A stretch of 64,000 bases of DNA from Lishizhenia tianjinensis (GTDB lineage Bacteria > Bacteroidota > Bacteroidia > Flavobacteriales_D > Crocinitomicaceae): NCBI RefSeq assembly GCF_900116425.1, contig NZ_FPAS01000002.1, positions 635,465-699,464 on the forward strand, written 5' to 3'. Below, piece after piece: positions 46,990 through 57,453 of this stretch. The position numbers and the translations under genes are program-made. The notes under the pieces were generated by a model. The model was not told the DNA's origin and did no database searches. It was given only the letters and a program-made list of their open reading frames with translations. How positions within the stretch are numbered: position 1 is the first letter of the stretch; each line of letters begins with the position of its first letter.

Positions 46990-47814
46990 ATGAGTCTTAG
47001 AAAGTTAAAGCCTACAACTCCAGGGCAAAGACACAAAATCATTAGTGATTACTCAGAGGTAACTAAGTCTACTCCTGAAAAAGCGTTAGTAGCTTCTAAA
47101 AAGAAGTCTGGTGGACGTAATAACACAGGTAAGATGACTATGCGTTACATCGGTGGTGGTCACAAGCAGAAGTACAGAGTTGTTGATTTCAAAAGAGAGA
47201 AACACGATGTACCTGCAACGGTTAAAGCTATCGAGTATGATCCAAACAGAACAGCTCGTATTGCTTTGTTGTATTATGCAGATGGAGAGAAGCGATACAT
47301 TATCGCTCCGGAAGGTTTAAAAGTTGGAGATACAGTAGTTTCAGGAAAAACTGCTACTCCAGTAGTTGGTAACGCAATGTTCTTAAGTGATATTCCACTT
47401 GGTACTGTGATTCACAATATCGAGTTAAAGCCTGGTAAAGGTGGAGCTATCGCAAGAGGAGCAGGAACTTACGCTCAGTTAAACGCACGTGAAGGAAAAT
47501 ACGCTACAGTAAAATTACCTTCAGGTGAGACTAGAATGATCTTAATCACTTGTCTTGCGACAATCGGTTCTGTTTCTAATTCTGAGCACAGTTTAGTAGT
47601 ATCTGGTAAAGCAGGTCGTTCTCGTTGGTTAGGTCGTCGTCCACGCGTTCGTGGTGTAGTTATGAACCCAGTTGATCACCCAATGGGTGGTGGTGAAGGG
47701 CGTAACTCTGGAGGACACCCAAGATCACGTAACGGTATGCCAGCTAAAGGATACAAAACACGTGCAAAGAATAAGTATTCAGATAAGTTTATCATTGAGA
47801 AAAGAAAGAAATAG
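46990..47814 (+). CDS. rplB: 50S ribosomal protein L2
   Basis: 274 aa. Binds domain IV of 23S rRNA and is required for peptidyl transfer and subunit joining. [11 protein letters not shown] start, [22 protein letters not shown], and the C-terminal loop [20 protein letters not shown] with the conserved histidine of the active-site neighbourhood. Confidence 0.98.
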   Translation: MSLRKLKPTTPGQRHKIISDYSEVTKSTPEKALVASKKKSGGRNNTGKMTMRYIGGGHKQKYRVVDFKREKHDVPATVKAIEYDPNRTARIALLYYADGEKRYIIAPEGLKVGDTVVSGKTATPVVGNAMFLSDIPLGTVIHNIELKPGKGGAIARGAGTYAQLNAREGKYATVKLPSGETRMILITCLATIGSVSNSEHSLVVSGKAGRSRWLGRRPRVRGVVMNPVDHPMGGGEGRNSGGHPRSRNGMPAKGYKTRAKNKYSDKFIIEKRKK

Positions 47815-47817
47815 GTT

Positions 47818-48096
47818 ATGAGTCGTTCGTTAAAAAAACCACCATTTGTTCATTACAAATTGATGCAACGAGTGGATACAGCACAGGAAACTGGAGCGAA
47901 AGGAGTAATCAAGACTTGGTCTCGTGCTTCTACAATAACTCCAGAGTTCGTAGGATTGACAATTGCCGTACACAATGGGAAGAAATTTATTCCTGTTTAC
48001 GTGACAGAGAATATGGTTGGTCACAAGTTGGGTGAATTTGCTCCAACTCGTAACTTCCGTGGTCACGGTGGTAATAAGAAAGATAAAAGAAGATAG
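47818..48096 (+). CDS. rpsS: 30S ribosomal protein S19
   Basis: 92 aa. 30S head, forms a complex with S13. [15 protein letters not shown] start and the [17 protein letters not shown] signature. Only 3 nt separate it from rplB. Confidence 0.97.
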   Translation: MSRSLKKPPFVHYKLMQRVDTAQETGAKGVIKTWSRASTITPEFVGLTIAVHNGKKFIPVYVTENMVGHKLGEFAPTRNFRGHGGNKKDKRR

Positions 48097-48114
48097 AATT
48101 AAATCGGTAGTGAC

Positions 48115-48513
48115 ATGGGCGCTAGAAAAAGATTAAAAGCAGAGCAATTAAAAGCAGAGAAGGCTACAACGGCAATCGCTAAGTTGAAAGATTCTCCGAT
48201 CGCTCCAAGAAAGATGAGATTAGTTGCAGATCTTGTAAGGGGAGTAGAAGTTAATAAGGCTCTTAACATATTGCAACATAATCCTAAGGAGGCTTCAAAG
48301 AGTCTAGAGAAGTTATTGCGTTCAGCAATTGCTAACTGGGAGCAGAAGAACGAAGATAAGGTTCTTGAGGATGAAACATTAATCGTTAAGTCGATCGAAG
48401 TTTCACCAGCAGGAATGTTGAAAAGAATTCAGGCTGCACCTCAAGGAAGAGCTCACAGAATTAGAAAAAGATCAAACCACGTTACGCTTGTCGTAGATGG
48501 AGTAAAAAATTAG
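48115..48513 (+). CDS. rplV: 50S ribosomal protein L22
   Basis: 132 aa, with an N-terminal basic extension ([20 protein letters not shown]) before the family core [16 protein letters not shown]. The tunnel loop ([20 protein letters not shown]), which carries macrolide-resistance mutations elsewhere, appears intact. Confidence 0.96.
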   Translation: MGARKRLKAEQLKAEKATTAIAKLKDSPIAPRKMRLVADLVRGVEVNKALNILQHNPKEASKSLEKLLRSAIANWEQKNEDKVLEDETLIVKSIEVSPAGMLKRIQAAPQGRAHRIRKRSNHVTLVVDGVKN

Positions 48514-48519
48514 GATGTA

Positions 48520-49227
48520 ATGGGACAAAAAACGAATCCAATAGGAAATAGATTAGGTTTCATCCAAGGATGGGAATCTAACTGGTACGGAGGAGAAGAC
48601 TACAGAGATAAAATCGTTGAAGACGATAAGATCCGTCGTTACCTTCGCGCACGTTTGTCAAGAGCAAGTATCGCAAAGATTATCATCGAGCGTACGTTGA
48701 AATTGGTTACTGTTACTATCAATACATCACGCCCAGGTGTGATCATTGGTAAAGGTGGTCAAGAAGTTGACAAGCTTAAAGAAGAGTTAAAGAAATTGAC
48801 GAAAAAAGAAATCCAAATCAACATTTTCGAAATCAAGAGACCAGAACTTGATGCGAGATTAGTTGCAGATGGAATCGCTCGTCAAATCGAAGCAAGAATT
48901 TCTTTCCGTAGAGCAATCAAAATGGCTGTTGCATCTACAATGAGAATGGGAGCTGAAGGTATTAAAGTTAAGATTTCAGGTCGTTTGAACGGAGCAGAGA
49001 TGGCACGTTCAGAAATGTACAAAGATGGAAGAACTCCATTGCATACATTTAGAGCTGATATCGATTACGCTTTAGCTGAAGCTCACACAACTTACGGTCG
49101 TATCGGTATCAAGGTATGGATCTGTAAAGGTGAAGTGTACGGAAAGAGAGATTTATCACCAAACGTTGGATTGGCTTCTCAAAAAGGAGGAAGATCTAAG
49201 CAAGGTGGAAGAAGAAAGAAGAAATAA
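48520..49227 (+). CDS. rpsC: 30S ribosomal protein S3
   Basis: 235 aa. Lines the mRNA entry tunnel; helicase activity with S4. [14 protein letters not shown] start, KH domain [17 protein letters not shown], and C-terminal [17 protein letters not shown] segment, with a Lys/Arg/Gly-rich tail ([14 protein letters not shown]). Confidence 0.98.
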   Translation: MGQKTNPIGNRLGFIQGWESNWYGGEDYRDKIVEDDKIRRYLRARLSRASIAKIIIERTLKLVTVTINTSRPGVIIGKGGQEVDKLKEELKKLTKKEIQINIFEIKRPELDARLVADGIARQIEARISFRRAIKMAVASTMRMGAEGIKVKISGRLNGAEMARSEMYKDGRTPLHTFRADIDYALAEAHTTYGRIGIKVWICKGEVYGKRDLSPNVGLASQKGGRSKQGGRRKKK

Positions 49228-49253
49228 GTTATTGACTTTTAAAAAACTCGAAG

Positions 49254-49682
49254 ATGTTATCACCAAAGAGAACCAAATTTAGAAAAGCACAGAAAGGTCG
49301 TAATCGTGGTTTAGCTCACAGAGGGAGTCAAGTTGCTTTTGGATCTTTCGGATTAAAAACCTTGGAACCAGGATGGATTACTTCTAGACAAATTGAAGCT
49401 TCTCGTATCGCTGTTACGCGTTACATGAAAAGAGAAGGTAAAGTTTGGATTAGAATATTTCCAGACAAGCCTGTAACTTCTAAGCCTGCAGAGGTAAGGA
49501 TGGGTAAAGGTAAAGGTGCTCCAAGTCACTGGGTTGCTGTAGTAAAACCAGGAAGAATCTTATTCGAAGCAGAAGGAGTTCCTTATGAAACTGCAAAAGA
49601 GGCTATGCGTCTTGCAGCTCAAAAACTTCCAGTTAAATGTAAATTCGTGGTTCGCCCGGATTATGTAATACCTGGTAAATAA
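49254..49682 (+). CDS. rplP: 50S ribosomal protein L16
   Basis: 142 aa. Positions tRNAs in the A site. [19 protein letters not shown] start, [19 protein letters not shown] core. The 26-nt gap after rpsC is among the longer ones in the cluster, and nothing structured was seen in it. Confidence 0.97.
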   Translation: MLSPKRTKFRKAQKGRNRGLAHRGSQVAFGSFGLKTLEPGWITSRQIEASRIAVTRYMKREGKVWIRIFPDKPVTSKPAEVRMGKGKGAPSHWVAVVKPGRILFEAEGVPYETAKEAMRLAAQKLPVKCKFVVRPDYVIPGK

Positions 49683-49690
49683 TTAAGGTA

Positions 49691-49885
49691 ATGAAACAAG
49701 AAGAAATCAATCAATTGTCAGTAGAAGACTTGAAGAATCGTATTGAAGAATCTATGGAGAAAATGGCTAAGTTAAAGTTAACGCACGCCGTTTCTCCATT
49801 GGAGAACCCTTTACAAATCAAGGATTTGAGAAGATCAATCGCGAGATTGAATACAGAGATGACAAAAAGACAAAAGCAGGCGTAA
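49691..49885 (+). CDS. rpmC: 50S ribosomal protein L29
   Basis: 64 aa helical hairpin at the tunnel exit beside L23. Begins MKQEEINQLSVEDLKNRIEE and ends in LNTEMTKRQKQ. The family motif NPLQIKDLRRSIARLNT is clear. Confidence 0.95.
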   Translation: MKQEEINQLSVEDLKNRIEESMEKMAKLKLTHAVSPLENPLQIKDLRRSIARLNTEMTKRQKQA

Positions 49886-49911
49886 CCTGTTAAATTAGAA
49901 ATAAGCTTGAA

Positions 49912-50169
49912 ATGGAAAAGCGTAATTTAAGAAAAGAACGTATTGGGGTTGTTACTAGCGATAAGATGGAAAAATCTATCGTTATTTCTGTAGAAAGAAA
50001 AGTAAAACACCCAAAATATGGTAAGTTCGTAAAAAAAACTACTAAATTTGTGGCCCATGATGAAAATAACGACTGTAACATAGGTGATACAGTTCGCATC
50101 ATGGAAACACGTCCTTTGAGTAAATCAAAGAACTGGAGATTAGTAGAAATTATTGAAAGAGCTAAATAA
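49912..50169 (+). CDS. rpsQ: 30S ribosomal protein S17
   Basis: 85 aa OB-fold protein of the 30S body. [19 protein letters not shown] start, [37 protein letters not shown] end: all standard. Confidence 0.96.
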   Translation: MEKRNLRKERIGVVTSDKMEKSIVISVERKVKHPKYGKFVKKTTKFVAHDENNDCNIGDTVRIMETRPLSKSKNWRLVEIIERAK

Positions 50170-50178
50170 TCATTAGTA

Positions 50179-50547
50179 ATGATACAAACAGAATCAAGAC
50201 TTTCAGTAGCAGACAACAGTGGTGCTAAAGAGGTGTTGTGTATCCGCGTATTAGGTGGTACAAAACGTCGCTATGCATCTGTTGGAGATAAAATAGTTGT
50301 TACTGTAAAGAACGCAATGCCCTCTGGTGGAGTTAAGAAAGGTCAGGTAGCCAAGGCTGTGGTAGTAAGAACGAAAAAAGAGGTCCGTCGTGCAGATGGA
50401 TCTTACATTCGTTTTGATGATAACGCTGTTGTTCTATTGAACCAAGCGGGAGAAATGAGAGGTACAAGGATTTTCGGACCAGTAGCGAGAGAGCTTCGTG
50501 AAAACAATTACTTAAAAATTGTTTCATTAGCTCCTGAGGTACTTTAA
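50179..50547 (+). CDS. rplN: 50S ribosomal protein L14
   Basis: 122 aa. Subunit-interface protein and RsfS-binding site. [19 protein letters not shown] start and the [24 protein letters not shown] end are diagnostic. Confidence 0.98.
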   Translation: MIQTESRLSVADNSGAKEVLCIRVLGGTKRRYASVGDKIVVTVKNAMPSGGVKKGQVAKAVVVRTKKEVRRADGSYIRFDDNAVVLLNQAGEMRGTRIFGPVARELRENNYLKIVSLAPEVL

Positions 50548-50560
50548 AAATTGTAAAGTC

Positions 50561-50878
50561 ATGCAAAAGAAATTACACATTAAAGTAGGAGACACTGTTA
50601 AGGTACTTAGCGGTGAAGCTCGCGGTAGAGAAGGAAAAATTCTTGCTATTGACAAGAAAAACGACCGCGCGACAGTAGAAGGTTTAAAAATGATTAAACG
50701 TCATACTAAGCCAAGTGCATCTAACCCACAAGGTGGTATTGAAGAGAAAGAAGGAACTATCCACATCTCTAACCTTATGGTAGTAGCTAACGGAACAGCT
50801 TCAAGAGTTGGTCGTAAGTTAAACGATGCGGGTAAATTAGTACGTTATTCTAAAAAGTCAGGGGAGGAGATTAAGTAA
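50561..50878 (+). CDS. rplX: 50S ribosomal protein L24
   Basis: 105 aa. Initiator of 50S assembly. KOW motif [18 protein letters not shown] at about 11-28. The stop shares a base with the start of rplE (TAATG). Confidence 0.96.
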   Translation: MQKKLHIKVGDTVKVLSGEARGREGKILAIDKKNDRATVEGLKMIKRHTKPSASNPQGGIEEKEGTIHISNLMVVANGTASRVGRKLNDAGKLVRYSKKSGEEIK

Positions 50879-51429
50879 TGAGTTATACACCAAGACTTCG
50901 CGAAAAGTACAGTGCTGAGATCATTCCAGCATTGACTGAAAAATTTGGGTACAAAACGGTTATGCGTGTACCTAAGTTAACTAAAATAGTTTTATCTCAA
51001 GGTGTAGGTGAAGCTGTAGCTGATAAGAAATTGGTTGATTCTGCAGTAGCAGATTTATCAATCATCGCTGGTCAGCAAGCAGTAGCTACTATGTCTAAAA
51101 AGGATATCTCTAACTTCAAATTAAGAAAAGGGATGCCTGTAGGAACGAAAGTTACTCTACGTGGAGATAAAATGTACGATTTCTTAGATCGTTTCATTTC
51201 TGTATCTTTGCCGCGTACTCGTGATTTTAAAGGAGTACCTGCAAAAGGATTTGATGGACGTGGTAACTTCAACATGGGAGTTAAAGAACACATCATCTTC
51301 CCAGAGATTGATATAGATAAGGTTAATAAAATTTTAGGAATGGACATCACTTTCGTTACAACAGCGAACAGTGACGAAGAAGCAAAAGCATTGTTAGATG
51401 CATTTGGATTCCCATTTACAAAAAAATAA
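50878..51429 (+). CDS. rplE: 50S ribosomal protein L5
   Basis: 183 aa, central protuberance, 5S rRNA binding. The [18 protein letters not shown] and [16 protein letters not shown] motifs match. TAATG-coupled to rplX. Confidence 0.97.
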   Translation: MSYTPRLREKYSAEIIPALTEKFGYKTVMRVPKLTKIVLSQGVGEAVADKKLVDSAVADLSIIAGQQAVATMSKKDISNFKLRKGMPVGTKVTLRGDKMYDFLDRFISVSLPRTRDFKGVPAKGFDGRGNFNMGVKEHIIFPEIDIDKVNKILGMDITFVTTANSDEEAKALLDAFGFPFTKK

Positions 51430-51432
51430 GAA

Positions 51433-51702
51433 ATGGCTAAAGAATCAATGAAAGCGCGTGAGCGCAAGAGAGAAGCGTTAGTTGAAAAATACGCTGCGAA
51501 AAGAGCCGCTTTGAAAGAAGCTGGTGATTGGGATGCTCTTCAGAAGTTGCCAAAAAATTCATCTAAAGTTAGAGTACACAACAGATGTTCTTTAACTGGT
51601 CGTCCAAGAGGTTACATGCGTCAGTTTGGTATCTCAAGGGTAACTTTTAGAGAAATGGCATTAGCTGGTAAGATCCCAGGAGTTAAAAAATCAAGTTGGT
51701 AA
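51433..51702 (+). CDS. rpsN: 30S ribosomal protein S14, zinc-free form
   Basis: 89 aa. The long form with only one cysteine ([20 protein letters not shown]), thus without the zinc ribbon of the C+ form. Begins [20 protein letters not shown]. Confidence 0.96.
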   Translation: MAKESMKARERKREALVEKYAAKRAALKEAGDWDALQKLPKNSSKVRVHNRCSLTGRPRGYMRQFGISRVTFREMALAGKIPGVKKSSW

Positions 51703-51720
51703 TCGTTTTTTAGGAAAGAT

Positions 51721-52119
51721 ATGGTAACAGATCCTATAGCAGATTTTCTTACTCGCGTTCGTAACGCGAGTAGTGCTCAACTCAAGATAGTTGAGATTCC
51801 AGCTTCAAACACAAAGAAGGCGTTGACTAAGATCTTATTTGATCAAGGGTACATCTCTAACTACATGTTTGAAGAGGATAACAAACAAGGCGTAATTAAG
51901 ATCGCTTTGAAGTACAATCCTTCTACGAAGGTTCCTGCAATCACAAAATTGCAAAGAGTTTCTAAGCCAGGTTTAAGAAAGTACAGTAGCTCAACTGAGT
52001 TACCTAGAATCTTGAATGGTTTAGGAATCGCAATCGTTTCTACTTCTAAAGGTGTTATCACTGATAAAGAAGCTAGAAAATTGAACGTAGGTGGTGAAGT
52101 ATTGTGCTACGTATACTAA
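51721..52119 (+). CDS. rpsH: 30S ribosomal protein S8
   Basis: 132 aa. Central domain assembly; in E. coli it represses the spc operon. [16 protein letters not shown] start and C-terminal [22 protein letters not shown] match the family. Confidence 0.98.
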   Translation: MVTDPIADFLTRVRNASSAQLKIVEIPASNTKKALTKILFDQGYISNYMFEEDNKQGVIKIALKYNPSTKVPAITKLQRVSKPGLRKYSSSTELPRILNGLGIAIVSTSKGVITDKEARKLNVGGEVLCYVY

Positions 52120-52146
52120 TAGTTAAGAATAAGTAAAAAGTTTAAA

Positions 52147-52698
52147 ATGTCAAGGATAGGTAAATCCCCCATCACAATCCCGAGTGGAGTTGAAGTGAAA
52201 GTTGACGGACAAACAATCACTGTTAAAGGTTCTAAAGGTGAATTGACTGAAGTTTTAGATTCAGCAATCACTGTTGAGAACGTTGACGGTGTGTTAACTT
52301 TTAACCGCGCATCTGACGCTCCTGATCACAGAGCAAAACACGGGTTATCTCGTGCATTAGTACAAAACATGATTGTTGGAGTATCGGAAGGGTACAAGAA
52401 AGTTTTAGAAGTAATTGGAGTAGGTTATAGAGCTACTACGCAAGGTCAAAAATTGGACTTGTCAGTAGGTTACTCTCACCCAATTATCATAGAACTTCCA
52501 AATGAAATTAAGGTTACTGCTGATACTCAAAAGGGTAAAGCACCAGTTGTTACGTTGGAATCACACGATAAACAATTGTTAGGACAAGTAGCTGCCAAAA
52601 TTCGTTCCTTCCGTAAACCAGAGCCTTACAAAGGTAAAGGTATTCGTTTCCAAGGTGAAGAAGTTAGAAGAAAAGCTGGTAAAGCAGCAGGTAAATAA
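52147..52698 (+). CDS. rplF: 50S ribosomal protein L6
   Basis: 183 aa, near the factor-binding site. MSRIGKSPITIPSGVEV start and the ERLEV-type repeat with GYSHPIIIELPNEI. The tail KPEPYKGKGIRFQGEEVRRKAGK is the family signature. Confidence 0.98.
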   Translation: MSRIGKSPITIPSGVEVKVDGQTITVKGSKGELTEVLDSAITVENVDGVLTFNRASDAPDHRAKHGLSRALVQNMIVGVSEGYKKVLEVIGVGYRATTQGQKLDLSVGYSHPIIIELPNEIKVTADTQKGKAPVVTLESHDKQLLGQVAAKIRSFRKPEPYKGKGIRFQGEEVRRKAGKAAGK

Positions 52699-52715
52699 TC
52701 TTAATTTTTGATTAA

Positions 52716-53069
52716 ATGGCATTTAGTAAAGAAGCAAGAAGAGCTAAGATCAAAAGAAGAATCAGAAAGAATATTTTCGGTACTTCAGAAACTCCAAGAT
52801 TAACAGTTTTCCGTAGTAACAAACAAATCTACGCACAAATCGTTGACGATAACAAAGGAGTTACTATTGCATCTGCATCTTCTTTAGGAAACAAAGACGC
52901 TGAGAAATTACCAAAGGTAGAGCAAGCAGCATTTGTTGGAAAAATGATCGCTGAAGCAGCAATCAAAGCAGGCGTGGAAAAAGTAGTTTTCGATAGAAAT
53001 GGATACTTATACCACGGTAGAATTAAATCGTTGGCTGACTCAGCAAGAGAAGGCGGACTTAAATTTTAA
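52716..53069 (+). CDS. rplR: 50S ribosomal protein L18
   Basis: 117 aa, binds 5S rRNA with L5. [22 protein letters not shown] start and the [23 protein letters not shown] end, standard. Confidence 0.97.
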   Translation: MAFSKEARRAKIKRRIRKNIFGTSETPRLTVFRSNKQIYAQIVDDNKGVTIASASSLGNKDAEKLPKVEQAAFVGKMIAEAAIKAGVEKVVFDRNGYLYHGRIKSLADSAREGGLKF

Positions 53070-53074
53070 TTGTT

Positions 53075-53593
53075 ATGGCAGCAAACAATATTAATAGAGT
53101 AAAATCATCTGATATCGAACTAAAAGATAAATTAGTTGGTATTAATAGAGTTACTAAAGTAACTAAAGGTGGTCGTACTTTCTCTTTCTCAGCTATCGTA
53201 GTAGTAGGTGATGAGAACGGGATTGTAGGTCACGGATTAGGTAAAGCAAAAGAAGTAACTGAAGCAATTTCTAAAGGAATTGATGATGCGAAGAAGAACC
53301 TAATCAGAGTTCCAATCATCAACCAAACTGTGCCTCACGCACAAAAAGGTAAATTTGGTGGAGCTCGCGTTCTACTTAAGCCAGCTTCTAACGGTACAGG
53401 AGTTATCGCAGGTGGTGCGATGCGTGCTGTATTGGAAAGTGTTGGTATCCACAACGTATTAGCAAAGTCTCAAGGATCTTCTAACCCACACAACGTGGTT
53501 AAAGCAACTATGGATGCATTATCTCAAATGAGAGATGCTGTAGCTGTAGCGAAGCAAAGAGGAGTTTCTATGGATAAAGTGTTTAACGGTTAA
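53075..53593 (+). CDS. rpsE: 30S ribosomal protein S5
   Basis: 172 aa, involved in accuracy and mRNA unwinding. [25 protein letters not shown] with the spectinomycin-loop region intact, and [22 protein letters not shown] core. Confidence 0.97.
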   Translation: MAANNINRVKSSDIELKDKLVGINRVTKVTKGGRTFSFSAIVVVGDENGIVGHGLGKAKEVTEAISKGIDDAKKNLIRVPIINQTVPHAQKGKFGGARVLLKPASNGTGVIAGGAMRAVLESVGIHNVLAKSQGSSNPHNVVKATMDALSQMRDAVAVAKQRGVSMDKVFNG

Positions 53594-53605
53594 TAATATC
53601 TGAAA

Positions 53606-53782
53606 ATGGCTACAATTAAAATTAAGCAAGTAAGAAGCGCAATTAATCGTTCACAAAGACAAAAGAGAACGATTCAAGCGTTGGGATTGAAGAAGTTAAA
53701 CCAAGTTGTTGAGAAGGAAGCAACTCCTCAAATTCTTGGTATGGTGAAAAAAGTTCAACACTTAGTTGAAGTAGTTGAGTAG
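53606..53782 (+). CDS. rpmD: 50S ribosomal protein L30
   Basis: 58 aa, too short for a simple ORF cutoff. ATG GCT ACA at 53606 opens MATIKIKQVRSAINRSQRQK, the classical L30 start; the family motif RTIQALGLKKLNQVV follows, and it ends in VQHLVEVVE before a TAG at 53780-53782. It sits between rpsE and rplO, its usual place in the spc cluster. Confidence 0.95.
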   Translation: MATIKIKQVRSAINRSQRQKRTIQALGLKKLNQVVEKEATPQILGMVKKVQHLVEVVE

Positions 53783-53803
53783 AACCTATAAAAATTAAGA
53801 AAG

Positions 53804-54250
53804 ATGAATCTAAATAATTTAACTCCAGCAAATGGTTCTATCAAAAGCGATAAGCGTATTGGTAGAGGTCAAGGTTCAGGACATGGTGGTACAGCTACTC
53901 GTGGACACAAAGGAGCTAAGTCAAGATCTGGATACAAAAGAAAAATCGGTTTCGAAGGTGGTCAAATGCCATTACAGAGACGTGTACCTAAATTCGGTTT
54001 CAAAAACATTAACCGTGTAGAGTACAAAGCAATTAATCTAGATATTATTCAGAATTTAATTGACAAAAAAGGAGTAACAGAAATAAACCCTGAAGTATTG
54101 CGTGAGAACGGTTTGTGCTCTCGTAATGAGTTAGTTAAGGTTTTGGGAAGAGGAGAGTTGAAATCGAAGATAGACGTTACTGCTCACAAGTTTTCAGCAA
54201 CTGCTAAAGCAGGAATTGAAGATAAAGGTGGGAATTGTACAGAAATCTAA
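53804..54250 (+). CDS. rplO: 50S ribosomal protein L15
   Basis: 148 aa. [31 protein letters not shown] is the hallmark glycine/basic start, with [18 protein letters not shown]. Precedes secY, as is usual. Confidence 0.96.
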   Translation: MNLNNLTPANGSIKSDKRIGRGQGSGHGGTATRGHKGAKSRSGYKRKIGFEGGQMPLQRRVPKFGFKNINRVEYKAINLDIIQNLIDKKGVTEINPEVLRENGLCSRNELVKVLGRGELKSKIDVTAHKFSATAKAGIEDKGGNCTEI

Positions 54251-54278
54251 TTAACTTTGCCAACTATTTTAACCCAAA

Positions 54279-55592
54279 ATGAAAAAGTTTATACAAAATA
54301 TTAAGAATATCTGGAAAGTTGAAGAATTGAGAAAGAGGTTAGTAATAACCCTTTCTCTTATTCTTGTTTACCGTATAGGATGTTATATCGTTCTACCTGG
54401 TGTAGATAGTTCTAAATTAACTTCTGACTTATCAGAATCTGCTGGTACGTTTGAAGGTTTATTAGGATTGTTATCGGGTGGAGGATTTACCAATGCTTCA
54501 TTTTTAGCATTGGGTATTATGCCTTACATCTCCGCTTCCATCATTATGCAGTTATTAGGTATGGCAGTTCCTGCTGTACAGAAGATGCAGAGTGAGGGAG
54601 AAAGTGGGCGTAAGAAAATTAACAACTATACACGTATACTAACGATTATCATTTGTGCTGTTCAAGCGCCAACTTACATTGGTGCTTATGTTGGTTCAAA
54701 AGGTGCTATTCCGGCAGAATTAATGAGCTCTCCAATTTGGTGGGTACAATCTGTTATGGTATTAGTAGGTGGAGCAATGTTCGCTGTATGGTTAGGTGAG
54801 AGAATTACAGACAAAGGAGTTGGTAACGGAATTTCGTTATTGATTACTGTAGGTATTTTAGCACGTTTCCCACAAGCGGTTTTTGCAGAAGCAATTGATA
54901 AGGAAAGTCCAGCTATTCCAATTTTACTTGAAATCGTATGTTTCATGGCTATCGTTTTAGCAACTGTATTAATTGTACAGGGTGTAAGAAAGGTTCCTAT
55001 GAATTACGCGAAGAGAGTAGCTTCAGGAAGAGCGGAAGCAGGTGATCAATCTGCTAGATCTTACTTGCCAATTAAAGTAAATGCATCAGGTGTAATGCCT
55101 ATCATCTTTGCTCAAGCTATTATGGCTGTTCCAGTAATGGTGTTTGATGCGTCTACGTTCGGAATCTTCGGATTCTGGTACAACTTGGTATTAGCTGTAT
55201 TGATTGTAGTATTTACTTATTTCTATACTGCTATCATGATTAATCCTAAGAAAATGGCGGACGATATGAAGCGTAGCGGTGGATTCATTCCAGGTATCAG
55301 ACCAGGTGAAGAAACAGCTAACTACATTGATGCCCTAGTTTCTAGAATTACTTTACCAGGATCTATTTTCTTGGCATTGATTGCAGTTTTACCAGCGGTT
55401 GCTTACATGGCAGGTGTTGGACAAGCTTTTGCATTGTTCTTTGGAGGAACTTCTCTATTGATTATGGTAGGAGTTGTTTTAGATACGCTTCAGCAAATTG
55501 AAACGTACCTTTTAAACAGACACTATGATGGATTAATGGAAGGAACGAAAATCAGAGGACGTAGAACAGCCGGAGAAGTATCTGGATTTTAA
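54279..55592 (+). CDS. secY: Preprotein translocase subunit SecY
   Basis: 437 aa with about ten transmembrane helices; the protein-conducting channel of the Sec system. Starts at KFIQNIKNIWKVEELRKRLVIT and contains SGGGFTNASFLALGIMPYISASIIMQLL (plug region and TM2) and GIRPGEETANYID. Slightly divergent for the family but clear. All Sec-dependent signal peptides in this window, including T9SS cargo, would use it. Confidence 0.97.
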   Translation: MKKFIQNIKNIWKVEELRKRLVITLSLILVYRIGCYIVLPGVDSSKLTSDLSESAGTFEGLLGLLSGGGFTNASFLALGIMPYISASIIMQLLGMAVPAVQKMQSEGESGRKKINNYTRILTIIICAVQAPTYIGAYVGSKGAIPAELMSSPIWWVQSVMVLVGGAMFAVWLGERITDKGVGNGISLLITVGILARFPQAVFAEAIDKESPAIPILLEIVCFMAIVLATVLIVQGVRKVPMNYAKRVASGRAEAGDQSARSYLPIKVNASGVMPIIFAQAIMAVPVMVFDASTFGIFGFWYNLVLAVLIVVFTYFYTAIMINPKKMADDMKRSGGFIPGIRPGEETANYIDALVSRITLPGSIFLALIAVLPAVAYMAGVGQAFALFFGGTSLLIMVGVVLDTLQQIETYLLNRHYDGLMEGTKIRGRRTAGEVSGF

Positions 55593-55600
55593 GATAAAAA

Positions 55601-55819
55601 ATGGCAAAGCAAGCATCTATAGAACAAGACGGAACGATCATCGAAGCTTTATCTAACGCAATGTTTAGAGTTGAGTTGGAGAATGGACACGTGATCACCG
55701 CACACATTTCAGGAAAGATGAGAATGTACTACATTAAGATTCTTCCTGGAGATAGAGTGAAAGTAGAAATGTCTCCTTATGATTTAACAAAAGGGAGAAT
55801 AACTTTTAGATACAAGTAG
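55601..55819 (+). CDS. infA: Translation initiation factor IF-1
   Basis: 72 aa OB-fold protein blocking the A site during initiation. [22 protein letters not shown] start and the [27 protein letters not shown] core are diagnostic. Eight nt after secY. Confidence 0.97.
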   Translation: MAKQASIEQDGTIIEALSNAMFRVELENGHVITAHISGKMRMYYIKILPGDRVKVEMSPYDLTKGRITFRYK

Positions 55820-55847
55820 GAGAGATCCGAATAAAAACAAAAAGAAG

Positions 55848-55964
55848 ATGAAAGTAAGAGCTTCAGTAAAAAAACGTAGTGCAGATTGCAAAATCGTTAA
55901 GAGAAAAGGAAGAGTTTACGTGATAAACAAAAAGAATCCTAAACTTAAACAAAGACAAGGTTAG
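55848..55964 (+). CDS. rpmJ: 50S ribosomal protein L36, zinc-free form
   Basis: 38 aa, too short for a simple ORF cutoff. [20 protein letters not shown] start and PKLKQRQG end define L36. Only one cysteine remains of the usual three Cys and one His, so this copy should not bind zinc. Lies 28 nt after infA and 17 nt before rpsM. Confidence 0.94.
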   Translation: MKVRASVKKRSADCKIVKRKGRVYVINKKNPKLKQRQG

Positions 55965-55981
55965 GCTTAATTATTTGAATT

Positions 55982-56356
55982 ATGGCAAGGATTGCAGGTA
56001 TAGATTTACCAAAGAACAAGAGAGGTGTTATTGGTTTAACATACATCTTTGGAATCGGTCGTTCTACAGCAGCGAAAATTTTAGCTGAGAACAACATCGA
56101 CGAGAACATCAAAGTTCAAGATTGGACTGATGAGCAATTAGGACTTATCCGTGAGTCTATCAACACAATTAAAGTTGAAGGGGCTTTACGTTCAGAAGTA
56201 CAATTGAACATCAAACGTTTAATGGATATCGGATGTCAAAGAGGTATTCGTCACAGAGCTGGATTACCTTTAAGAGGACAAAGAACAAAAAACAACTCTC
56301 GTACTAGAAAAGGTAAGAGAAAAACAGTTGCAAACAAGAAGAAAGCAACTAAATAA
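55982..56356 (+). CDS. rpsM: 30S ribosomal protein S13
   Basis: 124 aa. 30S head and inter-subunit bridge. [26 protein letters not shown] start, [22 protein letters not shown] end. Standard. Confidence 0.98.
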   Translation: MARIAGIDLPKNKRGVIGLTYIFGIGRSTAAKILAENNIDENIKVQDWTDEQLGLIRESINTIKVEGALRSEVQLNIKRLMDIGCQRGIRHRAGLPLRGQRTKNNSRTRKGKRKTVANKKKATK

Positions 56357-56364
56357 TAAGTAAG

Positions 56365-56748
56365 ATGGCAAAAGCACAAAAGAAGAAGAAAAATGTTAAA
56401 GTAGATGCAGTTGGTGAAGCGCATATTCAAGCTACCTTCAACAACATCATTATTTCTTTAACTAACAATGCTGGACAAGTTATTTCTTGGTCATCAGCTG
56501 GAAAAATGGGATTCAAAGGTTCTAAGAAAAACACTCCATACGCTGCACAAGTTGCTGCTGAGGATTGTGCCAAAGAAGCTCATGACTTCGGATTACGTAA
56601 AGTTAAAGTTTTTGTAAAAGGGCCTGGAGCAGGACGTGAGTCAGCAATCAGATCTTTACATAACTCAGGAATTGAAGTAACTGAAATCGTTGACGTTACT
56701 CCATTACCACACAACGGTTGTAGACCACCGAAAAAGAGAAGAGTTTAA
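56365..56748 (+). CDS. rpsK: 30S ribosomal protein S11
   Basis: 127 aa, platform protein. [24 protein letters not shown] start and the [17 protein letters not shown] end are diagnostic. Confidence 0.98.
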   Translation: MAKAQKKKKNVKVDAVGEAHIQATFNNIIISLTNNAGQVISWSSAGKMGFKGSKKNTPYAAQVAAEDCAKEAHDFGLRKVKVFVKGPGAGRESAIRSLHNSGIEVTEIVDVTPLPHNGCRPPKKRRV

Positions 56749-56766
56749 TAAAAGAATTTTTAACCC

Positions 56767-56818
56767 GAGTGGATTTATGGTTATCGAAGGAATAAAGCCT
56801 TAATTCATAACCCCACTC
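56767..56818 (+). promoter_or_regulatory. Structured RNA element upstream of rpsD (candidate S4 leader)
   Basis: Three stacked stems in 52 nt: GAGTGG/CCACTC (56767-56772 with 56813-56818), GGTTAT/ATAACC (56779-56784 with 56807-56812), AAGG/CCTT (56787-56790 with 56798-56801). A 6-nt bulge separates the first two on the 5' side only. It occupies most of the only sizeable gap (83 bp) inside the ribosomal cluster and ends 13 nt before the rpsD ATG. Confidence 0.6.
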
Positions 56819-56831
56819 ATTACTTAATAAA

Positions 56832-57437
56832 ATGGCAAGATATACAGGTCCAAAATCAAAAATCGCGCGTCGATTTAGAGAACCAATCTTCGGTCCAGAC
56901 AAAGCGTTGGAGAGAAGAAGTTACGGTCCAGGACAACACGGTCCTAACAAAAGAAGAGGAAAGCAATCAGAATATGCTATCCAATTAGGAGAAAAACAAA
57001 AAGCGAAGTACACTTACGGTATTTTAGAGAAGCAATTCTCTAACTTATTTAAGAAAGCATCTGCAATGAAAGGTATTACTGGTGAAAACTTGTTAATCCT
57101 TTGTGAGAGCCGTTTAGATAATACTGTTTTCCGTTTGGGAATCGCTCCTACAAGAAGAGGTGCTCGTCAATTAGTATCTCACAAACACATTACAGTTAAC
57201 GGTGAAGTGGTAAACATTCCATCTTACCAGTTAAAAGTTGGTGATGTTGTAGGTGTAAGAGAAAAGTCAAAGTCATTAGAAGCAATTACATCTTCATTGG
57301 CTTCTAGTAATAATAGATTCGACTGGTTAGATTGGGATTCAGCTAAAATGGCTGGTTCTATGATTAGTGTTCCAACAAGAGATATGATCCCTGAGAACAT
57401 TAACGAACAATTTATCGTCGAATTATACTCTAAATAA
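56832..57437 (+). CDS. rpsD: 30S ribosomal protein S4
   Basis: 201 aa, primary 16S rRNA binder and, in E. coli and Bacillus, a repressor of its own synthesis. [29 protein letters not shown] start, S4 RNA-binding domain [28 protein letters not shown] (about 94-121). No zinc-ribbon cysteines at the N-terminus. The upstream structured element (56767-56818) suggests feedback control. Confidence 0.98.
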   Translation: MARYTGPKSKIARRFREPIFGPDKALERRSYGPGQHGPNKRRGKQSEYAIQLGEKQKAKYTYGILEKQFSNLFKKASAMKGITGENLLILCESRLDNTVFRLGIAPTRRGARQLVSHKHITVNGEVVNIPSYQLKVGDVVGVREKSKSLEAITSSLASSNNRFDWLDWDSAKMAGSMISVPTRDMIPENINEQFIVELYSK

Positions 57438-57453
57438 AATATAACGCATTAAC

